Below the pieces are notes generated by a model. The model worked only from the letters and a program-made list of their open reading frames with translations, was not told where the DNA came from and searched no databases. Below are positions 17,171 to 25,340 of a stretch of 64,000 nucleotides of DNA, piece by piece; position 1 is the first letter of the stretch, and each line of letters starts with the position of its first letter. Position numbers and translations under genes: made by a program. Source of the DNA: Leadbetterella byssophila_A (lineage in GTDB: Bacteria > Bacteroidota > Bacteroidia > Cytophagales > Spirosomataceae); the NCBI GenBank assembly GCA_040394735.1, contig JBEBRR010000009.1, positions 1 through 64,000 on the forward strand, written 5' to 3'.

Positions 17171-18808
17171 ATGAAGAAGAAAATTATATATACACTGATA
17201 TGCGGAGCCCTGGCAGCTTCGTGTTCCATAGACCGCACTCCGTACACTGACCTGACCAACGAGTCGATCAAAAATACTCCGGGAGCGCTGGAAGTACTGA
17301 ACCTCGGCAATTACCACACCCTGAAAAGCTGGGTGGAAAACTGGCACCGGGTAACGGAATACCCGGGCGATAACGTGGCCCTGAGCGGCACTACCACGGA
17401 TAACCTGTTTTACAATTATACCTATCAGCGCCTGGTAACCAATTCCAGGGTCAACAGCTACTGGTCAAACTCCTACAAGATCATAGCGGGTACCAATGCC
17501 ATTCTGGGACAGCTTACGGAAGGGTCAGGACCGGCTTCCGACCAGATCATCGCAGAAAACCTGTACCTGAGAAGCCTGATGTATTTTTACCTGGTGAATG
17601 TTTTCGGGAAACCGTATAACCAGAATCCGGCCCAAAGCCCTGCCGTGCCGCTGCAGTTAAGCGATGACCCGTTCGAGGTGCTCCCGAGAAATACGGTGAA
17701 AGAGGTATATGACCAGATAGAGACGGATCTTCTCAAGGCTGAAAAGCTCTTCAACCAGTATAAAAGCAGCATCTATGGCAGCGTATATTCTGCCCAGGCC
17801 CTGCTGGCCCGCCTGTACATTTATACCGGGAATAACCAGAAGGCCATTGAATATGCCGACAAAGTCATCAACTCGGGCAAGTTTTCGCTGCTGACCACTG
17901 CCAATTATACGCAGATTGCCACAGGAGTGCCGGAAAATAACCCGGAAAACATTTTTGCCATCCGTTTTGTGAAAGACGTGGACTATGCCGATAACGGCTG
18001 GTATACCATCGGGTCGCTTTATGCCAGCATCAGTGGCTCCGGCTGGGGAGAAATGTATGCTTCACGCACTTATCTGGAGGAAGTCAGAAAATATCCCGAA
18101 GATGTGCGGTACAAATTCGTTGCTCCTAAGATTCTGAATAACAGTACTGAGCTGAATGCCTACTATGTCACCGATGATTACAAGTATGCCAGCGTGGTGG
18201 TAAACAAAGAGGGTGATGATTATACATATTCGGAAGGCGGGGCCTCCAAAAAGCTGATCCGTCGCCCGAACGGGGCAGGTTCCTGGCTGTATTATATTAA
18301 TATCGTAGGGAAGGAAAGAACGGCGTTAATAGATTACAAGCTCGAAAACAGGAACGGATTCCTGAAATACTTTATCACGAAATGTTCTGGCCAGGAAGGA
18401 CAGGCCCACCTGTGGTCTCCGCCTATTTCCAGGCTGGCGGAACTCTACCTGATCCGTGCGGAGGCGAACGCCAAGCTGGGCAACTCACAGGCTGCGCTGA
18501 CCGATGTTAACCTCATCCGCTCAAGAGCCGGGATTCCTGCTGCAGGATTATGGACAACGGATAACCTGGGTACAAAGACGGCCCTGGATGTGGTGCTGGC
18601 TGAAAGAAAGCTGGAGCTGGCCTGGGAGGGGCACCGGAAGTTTGATGTGTTCCGGAACGGCTACAGCCTGGACAGGAAGTATCCCGGCACCCACCTCAGT
18701 GTGACCACACCGTATTTTACCGTAGAGCCGTCTTCCAAGGTGATTGTGGAGTTTATTCCGGAACAACAGATCGTTTTGAGTAAAAATGTGCTGACACAGA
18801 ATGAGTAG
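17171..18808 (+). CDS. SusD-like glycan-binding lipoprotein (locus 1)
   Basis: Surface lipoprotein that caps the partner SusC and captures glycan. The lipobox AASC places the lipidated cysteine at residue 18. Over 545 residues it shows SusD/RagB features: helical TPR-like segments in the first half and the C-terminal signature ELYLIRAEANAKLGN followed by LAERKLELAWEGHRKFDVFR. It starts 6 nt after susC. A stem-loop at 18834-18883 separates it from the glycosidase genes. Confidence 0.93.
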   Translation: MKKKIIYTLICGALAASCSIDRTPYTDLTNESIKNTPGALEVLNLGNYHTLKSWVENWHRVTEYPGDNVALSGTTTDNLFYNYTYQRLVTNSRVNSYWSNSYKIIAGTNAILGQLTEGSGPASDQIIAENLYLRSLMYFYLVNVFGKPYNQNPAQSPAVPLQLSDDPFEVLPRNTVKEVYDQIETDLLKAEKLFNQYKSSIYGSVYSAQALLARLYIYTGNNQKAIEYADKVINSGKFSLLTTANYTQIATGVPENNPENIFAIRFVKDVDYADNGWYTIGSLYASISGSGWGEMYASRTYLEEVRKYPEDVRYKFVAPKILNNSTELNAYYVTDDYKYASVVVNKEGDDYTYSEGGASKKLIRRPNGAGSWLYYINIVGKERTALIDYKLENRNGFLKYFITKCSGQEGQAHLWSPPISRLAELYLIRAEANAKLGNSQAALTDVNLIRSRAGIPAAGLWTTDNLGTKTALDVVLAERKLELAWEGHRKFDVFRNGYSLDRKYPGTHLSVTTPYFTVEPSSKVIVEFIPEQQIVLSKNVLTQNE

Positions 18809-18833
18809 GTACATTTATAGCTAGGCGGATACC

Positions 18834-18883
18834 GGAGGCTGTTTTCTGTGTTTGGTAAAAGACCAGCCCGGAAGACAGCCTCA
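18834..18883 (+). terminator. stem-loop between susD and the GH20 gene
   Basis: GAGGCTGTTTTC (18835-18846) pairs imperfectly with GAAGACAGCCTC (18871-18882). There is no T-run, so it may be a processing or attenuation point that sets different levels of SusCD and the enzymes. Confidence 0.5.
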
Positions 18884-18931
18884 GTTTATTGAAGGGAACC
18901 GTAACGGATCCCGGCGTTTAATTAAAAAAGA

Positions 18932-20551
18932 ATGAAGTTGAGAATTATTTACATCGGGTTTTTTGTGCTGTTGTTCCCCGGGAAGGTGCTGCGGGCGCAG
19001 CCGTCTGTAGCGGTGATTCCGCAGCCCAATAGGATCAGCCTGACGGGCGGAGAGCTGACGCTCCGGGATCACAGCCTTGTGTTTGAGCCGGAAGCCCTGC
19101 TGTTCCGCGACGCCTCCGAGCTGTTCCGGGAGCAGCTTTTTGTAAGAACGGGCTTTACCTGGTTTAAAACGGGTGAAGCAGCCGGCGCCATCCTGGCGTT
19201 TAAACAGAATACAGGGCTTGAACAGGAAGAGTATATCCTGGATATGGGTCCGGATGCCATAGTGGTGGAAGCTTCAGCCCGGGCGGGTGCGCATAACGCT
19301 GTCATGAGCTTACTGCAGATGATGGTATTGGGAAAGGAAGGCGGGGTCAGCCGTATCCCCCGGGGTAAAATACAGGACAAGCCGGCATTTTCCTGGCGGG
19401 GATATATGCTGGATGAGTCGCGCCACTTCTTCGGAGTGGAAAAAGTAAAGCAACTCCTGAACTGGATGGCTTTTTATAAGCTGAACAGGTTTCACTGGCA
19501 CCTCACTGATGAGCCGGCGTGGCGACTGGAGATCCGGAAATACCCGCTGCTGTCGCTGGTGGGCGGTATAGGGAGCTTTACGGATCCGGCAGCAGGGGCA
19601 AGATACTATACGCAGCAGGAGATCCGGGATATTGTGGCCTATGCTGCCAAACGGCAGATCGAGATTATCCCGGAAATCGATATGCCGGGTCATGCCACCG
19701 CGGCTAACCGGGCCTATCCGCAGTTTAGCGGCGGTGGCAGCAGAAACCATCCGGACTTTACGTTCCACCCGGCTAAAAAAGGCACTTATACTTACCTGAC
19801 CCATATACTGAAAGAGGTGAATGTGCTTTTCCCGTCGGGCTGGGTACATCTGGGAGGAGATGAGGTGTCTTTTGGCTCGGAGGCATGGAATAACGACCGG
19901 CTCATCGACAGCCTGAAAGCCGGCAGGAAACTGGCAGGTAATAAGGAAGTGGAAACCTATTTTATGCGCAGGATGGCCGATTCTCTTTTCCGTATGAATG
20001 CCCGTATAGGGGTCTGGGATGAAATGGCTGACAGCGGCTTGCCTAAAGAAAAGACGCTGCAGTTCTGGTGGCGCCATGACAAGCCTGAGCAGCTGCAGCT
20101 GGCGCTTAAAAACGGGTATGCTACGGTCATTTGTCCGAGGATCCCGCTCTATTTTGACTTTGTGCAGGCGGAAAACCACCGGTATGGCCGGAAATGGGGA
20201 AAGGCGTTCGGAACATTGGAGGCGCTGTATAAATACCCGGTAGAGGACCTGCAGAAATCGGAGACCTACAAGGGGCAGATTGCCGGTGTTCAGGGAAACC
20301 TGTGGACGGAAACGGTGAATACCACCGACCGCCTGGATTTTCTGACGTTTCCGCGCCTGGCCGCGCTGGCCGAAGTAGGCTGGTCAGAAAGCAGGACAAA
20401 AAACTATGACCGCTTCCTGGAGGGACTCAGGAAGCATCTCGGTCTTTATAAGGAAGAAAACCTGTACTTCTATGATCCGTTTGATCCGGCAAAAGAGGAA
20501 GCCTATTTCAATAAGCCTCCTGAAAGGTACCCGGATAATCCGGAAGATTGA
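18932..20551 (+). CDS. GH20 beta-N-acetylhexosaminidase
   Basis: Removes terminal beta-linked GlcNAc or GalNAc from glycans, using substrate-assisted catalysis. A signal peptide (about 1-22, LRAQ) precedes an N-terminal GH20b-like domain (about 25-150). The catalytic TIM barrel follows (about 153-500), with HLTDEPAWRLE, IPEIDMPGHA and the catalytic pair Asp310-Glu311 in HLGGDE. The length of 539 residues is typical. It is in one operon with susCD and a fucosidase. It is probably periplasmic or surface-exposed. Confidence 0.94.
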   Translation: MKLRIIYIGFFVLLFPGKVLRAQPSVAVIPQPNRISLTGGELTLRDHSLVFEPEALLFRDASELFREQLFVRTGFTWFKTGEAAGAILAFKQNTGLEQEEYILDMGPDAIVVEASARAGAHNAVMSLLQMMVLGKEGGVSRIPRGKIQDKPAFSWRGYMLDESRHFFGVEKVKQLLNWMAFYKLNRFHWHLTDEPAWRLEIRKYPLLSLVGGIGSFTDPAAGARYYTQQEIRDIVAYAAKRQIEIIPEIDMPGHATAANRAYPQFSGGGSRNHPDFTFHPAKKGTYTYLTHILKEVNVLFPSGWVHLGGDEVSFGSEAWNNDRLIDSLKAGRKLAGNKEVETYFMRRMADSLFRMNARIGVWDEMADSGLPKEKTLQFWWRHDKPEQLQLALKNGYATVICPRIPLYFDFVQAENHRYGRKWGKAFGTLEALYKYPVEDLQKSETYKGQIAGVQGNLWTETVNTTDRLDFLTFPRLAALAEVGWSESRTKNYDRFLEGLRKHLGLYKEENLYFYDPFDPAKEEAYFNKPPERYPDNPED

Positions 20552-20608
20552 AACCCGTGAGCCGGACCGGGCTTCCCCGTTCGAAGTCCGGATAAACTTT
20601 TATATCCT

Positions 20609-22105
20609 ATGAGGCGTAAACTGTTCTTACTCATTCTTCTTTCAGCGGTGGTTTCTACGGCCGGCACGGCGCAGTGGACCGGCCCGAAAAAGAAGCCGGC
20701 AGAACATAAAGTACTGAAATACGGGCCGCTGACGCCGGCAAACCGTACAGACGCGGCTATGGAGGCATTTCGGAATTACGGTCTGGGCCAGTTTATTCAC
20801 TGGGGAGTGTATGCCATACCGGGGAATGAGTGGAACGGGGTAAGCGCCCGGAGGGGAGCAGCGGCTTCAGAGTGGATCCGGAGCTGGCGGGGTCCTGACG
20901 CCCCTGCCAACTGGACCGGTATTTATGATAACCTGTACCGGCAGTTCGATCCGAAAAACTTTGATGCGGTAAAATGGGCAAAACAGGCCAGGGAGATGGG
21001 GGCGAAGTACGTGATTTTCACCACCAAGCATCATGACGGCTTTGCACTTTGGCCTACCCGGTATTCAGACTACAATATCAGCAGATCGCCTTACGGGAAA
21101 GACATTGTCAAAGAGGTGGTAGATGCCTATACCGCGGAGGGAATTGATGTGTACCTCTATTTCTCGGTGCTGGAATGGAATCATCCCGATTATTTGTACA
21201 AGGCACCGGAAACGAATGAAGAGAAGCAGAAATTTCAGAGATTCCTGGAGTACACCCGTAATCAGCTCCTGGAACTGCTTGAAAATTATCCGGCTGTCAA
21301 AGGGCTCTGGTTTGACGGCACCTGGGATGCCTCCTGGAAAAGCGCTTTTGATTTTACCTACAACCTGGAGAAAGAGATCCGGGACAAGCATCCGGGAATA
21401 GTGATCGGCTCAAGGTTCCGGAACGATGAGTTCGGCGCCCGGCACTTTGATTCGAACGGCCGGCTGCTGGGCGATTACGAACAGGGCTGGGAACGAAAGC
21501 TGCCGCAGGAGTTCAGCTGGCTGGAAGGCAACGACTGGGATTGCGTAATGACCATTCCGCCGAACGGATGGGGATATATGAAAGACTGGAGTGGGCTCTA
21601 CACCAAAACCACCGATGATATTCTGGACCTGCTCATGCGGTCGGTCTCGATGAACGGAAATTTTGTGCTGAACTTCGGCCCTGACGGACAGGGCCGAATG
21701 CACCCCGGAGAAGACAAGATAGCTGCTGAGCTGGGCAGATGGATGAAAGTGAACGGCGAAGCCGTTTATGGTACAAGGCATGCTGACCTGCCCGAAACCG
21801 GGCTGGGGTACTATACCCGAAAAGGAAATACACTTTACCTCACGGTTTTTAACCGGCCGGTAAATAATATTGCCCGGATAGTTGTTCCTAAAAATGCAAA
21901 GCAGGTGCCTGTTTCAGCTACTCTGCTGGGAAAAGGAAAATCCCTGAAGGTACGGCATTCTGACATCGGCTTTGACCTGGACAGGAATACCTATTACGAT
22001 GTAATCCTTCCTTCGAAATTCAGGTCAGAAATGGCCTTTGTGATCAAAATGCAATTAGGAGATCCTTCTTCTTCTGCCGGCAGCCTGCCGGAAGCAAAAA
22101 TGTAG
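20609..22105 (+). CDS. GH29 alpha-L-fucosidase
   Basis: Exo-glycosidase that releases alpha-linked fucose. The signal peptide (about 1-21) is followed by the GH29 barrel. Diagnostic segments are FIHWGVYAIPG, TTKHHDGFALWPT and the nucleophile region KGLWFDGTWD with predicted Asp236. A C-terminal beta domain (about 390-498) completes the usual architecture. It is 57 nt downstream of the GH20 gene and closes the operon. Paired with GH20, it would deblock fucosylated HexNAc termini. Confidence 0.93.
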   Translation: MRRKLFLLILLSAVVSTAGTAQWTGPKKKPAEHKVLKYGPLTPANRTDAAMEAFRNYGLGQFIHWGVYAIPGNEWNGVSARRGAAASEWIRSWRGPDAPANWTGIYDNLYRQFDPKNFDAVKWAKQAREMGAKYVIFTTKHHDGFALWPTRYSDYNISRSPYGKDIVKEVVDAYTAEGIDVYLYFSVLEWNHPDYLYKAPETNEEKQKFQRFLEYTRNQLLELLENYPAVKGLWFDGTWDASWKSAFDFTYNLEKEIRDKHPGIVIGSRFRNDEFGARHFDSNGRLLGDYEQGWERKLPQEFSWLEGNDWDCVMTIPPNGWGYMKDWSGLYTKTTDDILDLLMRSVSMNGNFVLNFGPDGQGRMHPGEDKIAAELGRWMKVNGEAVYGTRHADLPETGLGYYTRKGNTLYLTVFNRPVNNIARIVVPKNAKQVPVSATLLGKGKSLKVRHSDIGFDLDRNTYYDVILPSKFRSEMAFVIKMQLGDPSSSAGSLPEAKM

Positions 22106-22217
22106 GTAACCGGAATCCGGTATAGGAGCGATGACGCTGCCAGTCCTGTCCCCGGGTTTAATACCAGGAAGGATTATTCTGAACTCAGGTTAAAAATGAT
22201 TTTTTTTCTGCTTCCTG

Positions 22218-22249
22218 TTTGGAAGATATAAGTCCCTTTTGTAACTTTG
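22218..22249 (+). promoter_or_regulatory. promoter of the CreD-linked small-gene cluster
   Basis: TTTG (22218-22221), a 20-nt spacer and TAACTTTG (22242-22249) form a textbook Bacteroidota promoter. Because the -7 box covers an in-frame TTG at 22247, translation must start later, at ATG 22268. Confidence 0.75.
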
Positions 22250-22267
22250 AAACAAAAAGTACTTTTA

Positions 22268-22897
22268 ATGAATCAGGATGATGTATTGAAAGACCTGAGC
22301 CATATCCGGTCTTTAATGGAAAAATCCACTAAATTTATTTCCATCAGCGGGCTTTCAGGCATACTGGCCGGGGTGTATACTCTTTTGGCCGTGTCCTTTT
22401 TGTGCTGGAAATTAAAGATTCATGGGCTGATTTTTGGTAGCAGTTCCCATACGGTGATCTATATGGATTCTGCAGAACCCGTGAGGATCATGGTGATCAC
22501 TGGGGGACTATTGCTGCTGATTTCCGTAGCCACAGGGGTTTACATGGCTTTAAGAAAGGCTGAAAAGGCAGGGCAGTCGGCCTGGAATCCGGCCAGCAGG
22601 ATCCTGCTGGTTTCGGTAGCAGCGCCTTTATTGACCGGAGGTGTGATAGCAGTGATGTCACTCATCAAAGGATACTACTTTGTATTGGCGCCCTGTTTCC
22701 TGATATTTTATGGACTGGCTCTGTATTCAGGAAGCCGCGTCTCATTTAAAGAATTACGGCTGTTGGGAATATTGCAGATTGTCCTGGGACTGCTGGCCTA
22801 TGCGTATATGCCTTTCGGTCTTTTATTCTTTGCTTTGGGATTCGGGGTTCTTCACATACTCTACGGAGCGGTCATCATAAAAAAATACGGAGCGTGA
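22268..22897 (+). CDS. four-to-six-helix membrane protein, function unknown
   Basis: A 209-residue protein with an N-terminal cytoplasmic helix (MNQDDVLKDLSHIRSLMEKS) and about six hydrophobic segments. Similar proteins are common in Bacteroidota next to a small winged-helix regulator. An in-frame upstream TTG at 22247 is rejected because it lies in the promoter -7 box. The stop overlaps the start of the next gene by 4 nt (GTGA), so the two are translationally coupled. No function can be assigned. Confidence 0.75.
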   Translation: MNQDDVLKDLSHIRSLMEKSTKFISISGLSGILAGVYTLLAVSFLCWKLKIHGLIFGSSSHTVIYMDSAEPVRIMVITGGLLLLISVATGVYMALRKAEKAGQSAWNPASRILLVSVAAPLLTGGVIAVMSLIKGYYFVLAPCFLIFYGLALYSGSRVSFKELRLLGILQIVLGLLAYAYMPFGLLFFALGFGVLHILYGAVIIKKYGA

Positions 22898-23193
22898 AGC
22901 TGGATTTATCTTTATATGACAAGATACTGGAAAACCGGATCCGGTTGCAGATCATGAGTGTGCTTATGGTCAATGAAGAGTACGATTTCAACTCTTTGAA
23001 GGAGTTGCTGGACATCACTGACGGGAACCTGGCATCCAATCTGAAATCACTGGAAAAGGCTGAATATATAGAAGTGATCAAAACGTTTATTGACCGGAAG
23101 CCGAACACCCGGTACCGGGGTACGGAAAAAGGGAAAAGGGCCTTCAGGGATCACCTGACGGCCCTGGAAGCCCTGATCAGCAGCGGGCGGTAA
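22894..23193 (+). CDS. winged-helix transcriptional regulator
   Basis: A 99-residue DNA-binding protein of the MarR/ArsR-like HTH type. Its core LQIMSVLMVNEEYDFNSLKE, then ITDGNLASNLKSLEKAEYIE, is a helix-turn-helix with recognition helix. The wing includes RKPNTRYRGTEKGKRAF. The start is GTG at 22894, overlapping the stop of the membrane-protein gene by 4 nt. It probably regulates this cluster or creD downstream. Confidence 0.85.
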   Translation: MKLDLSLYDKILENRIRLQIMSVLMVNEEYDFNSLKELLDITDGNLASNLKSLEKAEYIEVIKTFIDRKPNTRYRGTEKGKRAFRDHLTALEALISSGR

Positions 23194-23282
23194 TTTTTTT
23201 ATTCATTAACTTTTGAAATGAAAGTACTTTTTAAAAATATATTCCGAAGGTGTATTTAAATGTAACTATCTAATAATTAAAA

Positions 23283-23603
23283 ATGATGAAAACCGTGAAT
23301 TTTCAACCCGTCCTTCTGAAATCAGCGGCCGGCGGCTGGATCACCGGCCTGTTTCTTATTTCCCTCTTTGTGTTTTCCGTTAAGGAGCCTGACCCGCAGT
23401 GGGGAAGTTACTGGCAGGTACGGCCCCTGCTTTTAGCTCCCCTGGTAGCCGGTGCAGGAGCTGTGTTTGCTCATTTCCTTTACAGGAGGGGTTTGGGAAG
23501 TGCCCTGCATAAAGCTATCTTTACAATACTGGCAGCGGCGGCATTCCTGTTCAGCCTGTGGATAGGAATCATACTGGGGCTGGATGGTACGCTTTGGAAC
23601 TAG
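23283..23603 (+). CDS. small three-helix membrane protein
   Basis: A 106-residue protein with three predicted membrane helices (about 15-32, 48-66 and 77-100), conserved aromatic and proline turns, and no motif I recognise. It lies 89 nt after the winged-helix gene and 106 nt before creD on the same strand. Such small proteins recur in creD neighbourhoods of Bacteroidota. Function unknown. Confidence 0.6.
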   Translation: MMKTVNFQPVLLKSAAGGWITGLFLISLFVFSVKEPDPQWGSYWQVRPLLLAPLVAGAGAVFAHFLYRRGLGSALHKAIFTILAAAAFLFSLWIGIILGLDGTLWN

Positions 23604-23624
23604 TATAGTGATTAATAAACCTAA

Positions 23625-23696
23625 CAGTTGCATATCAGGAGTTAGATGTTGAAAGTTAACATATCACGGATAAATAGAAATCTAACCTCTAACTGC
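23625..23696. repeat. imperfect inverted repeat upstream of creD
   Basis: GTTAGAT (23641-23647) pairs with ATCTAAC (23680-23686). Flanking CAGTTG and AACTG extend the pairing, and both arms carry CTAAC-type units. It is probably an extragenic palindrome, with no clear regulatory role. Confidence 0.35.
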
Positions 23697-23709
23697 TCAA
23701 ATTTTATAC

Positions 23710-25086
23710 ATGATGAAAACAGACAAAAAAATCTCGGCAGGAATCAGTTTCCTGAAACTTTTGTTCATCGTTTTGCTGGGCCTGGCGCTGTTGATCCCCC
23801 TGCTGATGATTTCCGGGCTGGTGGACGAACGCAGCAGAAGAAAACAGGAAGTAGGCCAGGAAATTACTTCCAAATGGGGCCGGAGCCAGGAGGTGGCCGG
23901 TCCGGTGATGGTAATCCCTTATGAAAAGGAGATTATCAGTAAGGTCAATGAGGCCGGCCATGTTAAAACAATGGTTTCCTACCAGACCGAATACCTCCAT
24001 TTGCTGCCCAATAAGCTTCAGGTGAGCCAGGAAGTGAAGCCCGAGATCCGCAGGCGGGGGATTTACCGGATGGTAGTGTATACTTCAGTCACCGAAATGA
24101 AAGGCGATTTCCTCCAGCTCAGCCTGGAAAAGGAGGGCATAAAGCCTGAAGCGGTGGCATGGGATAAAGCCCGCCTGGTTATGGGGGTTTCAGACCTTAA
24201 AGGTCTCAGCGCTTTTCCTGAAGTGACCTGGAATGGAAAGAAAGCAGAAACCAACGCTGCTCCGCTGTCTTTGTTCGCAGAAAACCTTTCGGCGCCCGTA
24301 GATTTAGCCCGGGAGAAAACAACCCTTGGCAGGTTTACGGTAAAACTGGATATCCGCGGAGCTGATTTTACCGGCATTGTGCCACTGGGAAGAGAAAATG
24401 ACATCACTATCAAGGGAAGCTGGGGAAGTCCCGGCTTTGACGGGGACTACCTGCCTTCCGAACGTACGGTAAACGACAATTTTTTCCAGGCAGGGTGGAC
24501 TGTTCAGAGTCTTGACCGGAAAGTTCCCCAGCAGTGGACCCACCCGCAGGTAAGTCTGCCTTCTGAAAATACCGAAGGGGTGATAGAAAAACGGTTTGCC
24601 ATGCCGGTGGTCAAAGTGACCTTCCCTGAGGGAGTGGACCTGTATCAGCAAACGAATCGTACGCTTAAATACGGGGTGCTTGTCATTGTTCTGGCCTTTC
24701 TGGCCCTGATGTTCACCGAAATACTGCGCCGCTCGCCTTTCCACATTATTCATTACGGACTTATCGGTGCCGCACTGGTTATTTTTTACACCCTGCTTTT
24801 GTCGTTCAGTGAGCAGATAGGTTTTAACGCAGCTTACCTGGCCGCCTTTCTGGCCACCAACGGCATCATTACCTGGTTTGTGAAGACTATCTCCAAAAGT
24901 ACCCTGACCGCCATGATTTTTGCCGGTATCCTGACGTTATTCTTCGGATTTAATTTTGTGCTGATGCAGCTGGAAGACTATGCGCTGCTGGTAGGTTCGG
25001 TAGGCCTGTTTGTTATCCTGGCCGCATTAATGTACCTGACCAGCAAAATCAACTGGCTGGACACTGATCGTAAGTTAACGGAGTAA
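23710..25086 (+). CDS. creD: CreD family inner-membrane protein
   Basis: A 458-residue inner-membrane protein of the CreD family. There is one N-terminal helix (about 13-36), a large periplasmic beta-rich domain (about 40-320) and five to six C-terminal helices (about 322-448). The junction segment ERRSRRKQEVGQEI and GADFTGIVPLGREND are family-like. In enterobacteria CreD belongs to the CreBC regulon, and in Bacteroidota it accompanies a winged-helix regulator as here. Molecular function is unknown, with a proposed role in envelope stress. Confidence 0.88.
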   Translation: MMKTDKKISAGISFLKLLFIVLLGLALLIPLLMISGLVDERSRRKQEVGQEITSKWGRSQEVAGPVMVIPYEKEIISKVNEAGHVKTMVSYQTEYLHLLPNKLQVSQEVKPEIRRRGIYRMVVYTSVTEMKGDFLQLSLEKEGIKPEAVAWDKARLVMGVSDLKGLSAFPEVTWNGKKAETNAAPLSLFAENLSAPVDLAREKTTLGRFTVKLDIRGADFTGIVPLGRENDITIKGSWGSPGFDGDYLPSERTVNDNFFQAGWTVQSLDRKVPQQWTHPQVSLPSENTEGVIEKRFAMPVVKVTFPEGVDLYQQTNRTLKYGVLVIVLAFLALMFTEILRRSPFHIIHYGLIGAALVIFYTLLLSFSEQIGFNAAYLAAFLATNGIITWFVKTISKSTLTAMIFAGILTLFFGFNFVLMQLEDYALLVGSVGLFVILAALMYLTSKINWLDTDRKLTE

Positions 25087-25102
25087 AGCCTGCCAAGCTA
25101 AA

Positions 25103-25133
25103 ATGACCATTGGAGAAAACCTCCAATGGTCAT
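25103..25133. terminator. strong hairpin after creD
   Basis: Perfect 13-bp arms ATGACCATTGGAG/CTCCAATGGTCAT surround an AAAAC loop, 16 nt after the creD stop. There is no T-run. Confidence 0.6.
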
Positions 25134-25247
25134 CGTCTGTCAAATTGAGCGGACCTGGTAGCCGATAAAACCAATTAACCCTATTCGAATAGTTTATCAC
25201 GGGATCACTCCCGGTGCAAAATTAAGATATCCGGCCGAGATTATCCT

Positions 25248-25284
25248 CCGTGAAATAACGGTATCTTATACCGTTTTTTCACGG
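25248..25284. other. long hairpin upstream of the DEAD-box gene
   Basis: CCGTGAAA with TTTCACGG and TAACGGTAT with ATACCGTT stack into a stem of about 17 bp with a 3-nt loop, 57 nt before the helicase start. A T6 run lies inside the 3' arm. It could be a second terminator or an operator; it lies upstream of the predicted transcript start. Confidence 0.5.
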
Positions 25285-25328
25285 TATTGAAAAAGAAGAG
25301 GGGCTTAGGAGAGTGGAAAATAATGCCG

Positions 25329-25336
25329 TAACTTTG
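25329..25336 (+). promoter_or_regulatory. -7 element directly before the helicase ATG
   Basis: TAACTTTG is an exact -7 match ending 4 nt before ATG 25341. If it is used, the mRNA would be leaderless or nearly so. No good -33 TTTG is present at the expected distance. Confidence 0.35.
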
Positions 25337-25340
25337 CGGC

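Noticed and set aside
22247..22267. TTG start giving seven extra residues on the small membrane protein
   Set aside because: The TTG lies within an exact promoter -7 box, so it would not be transcribed.
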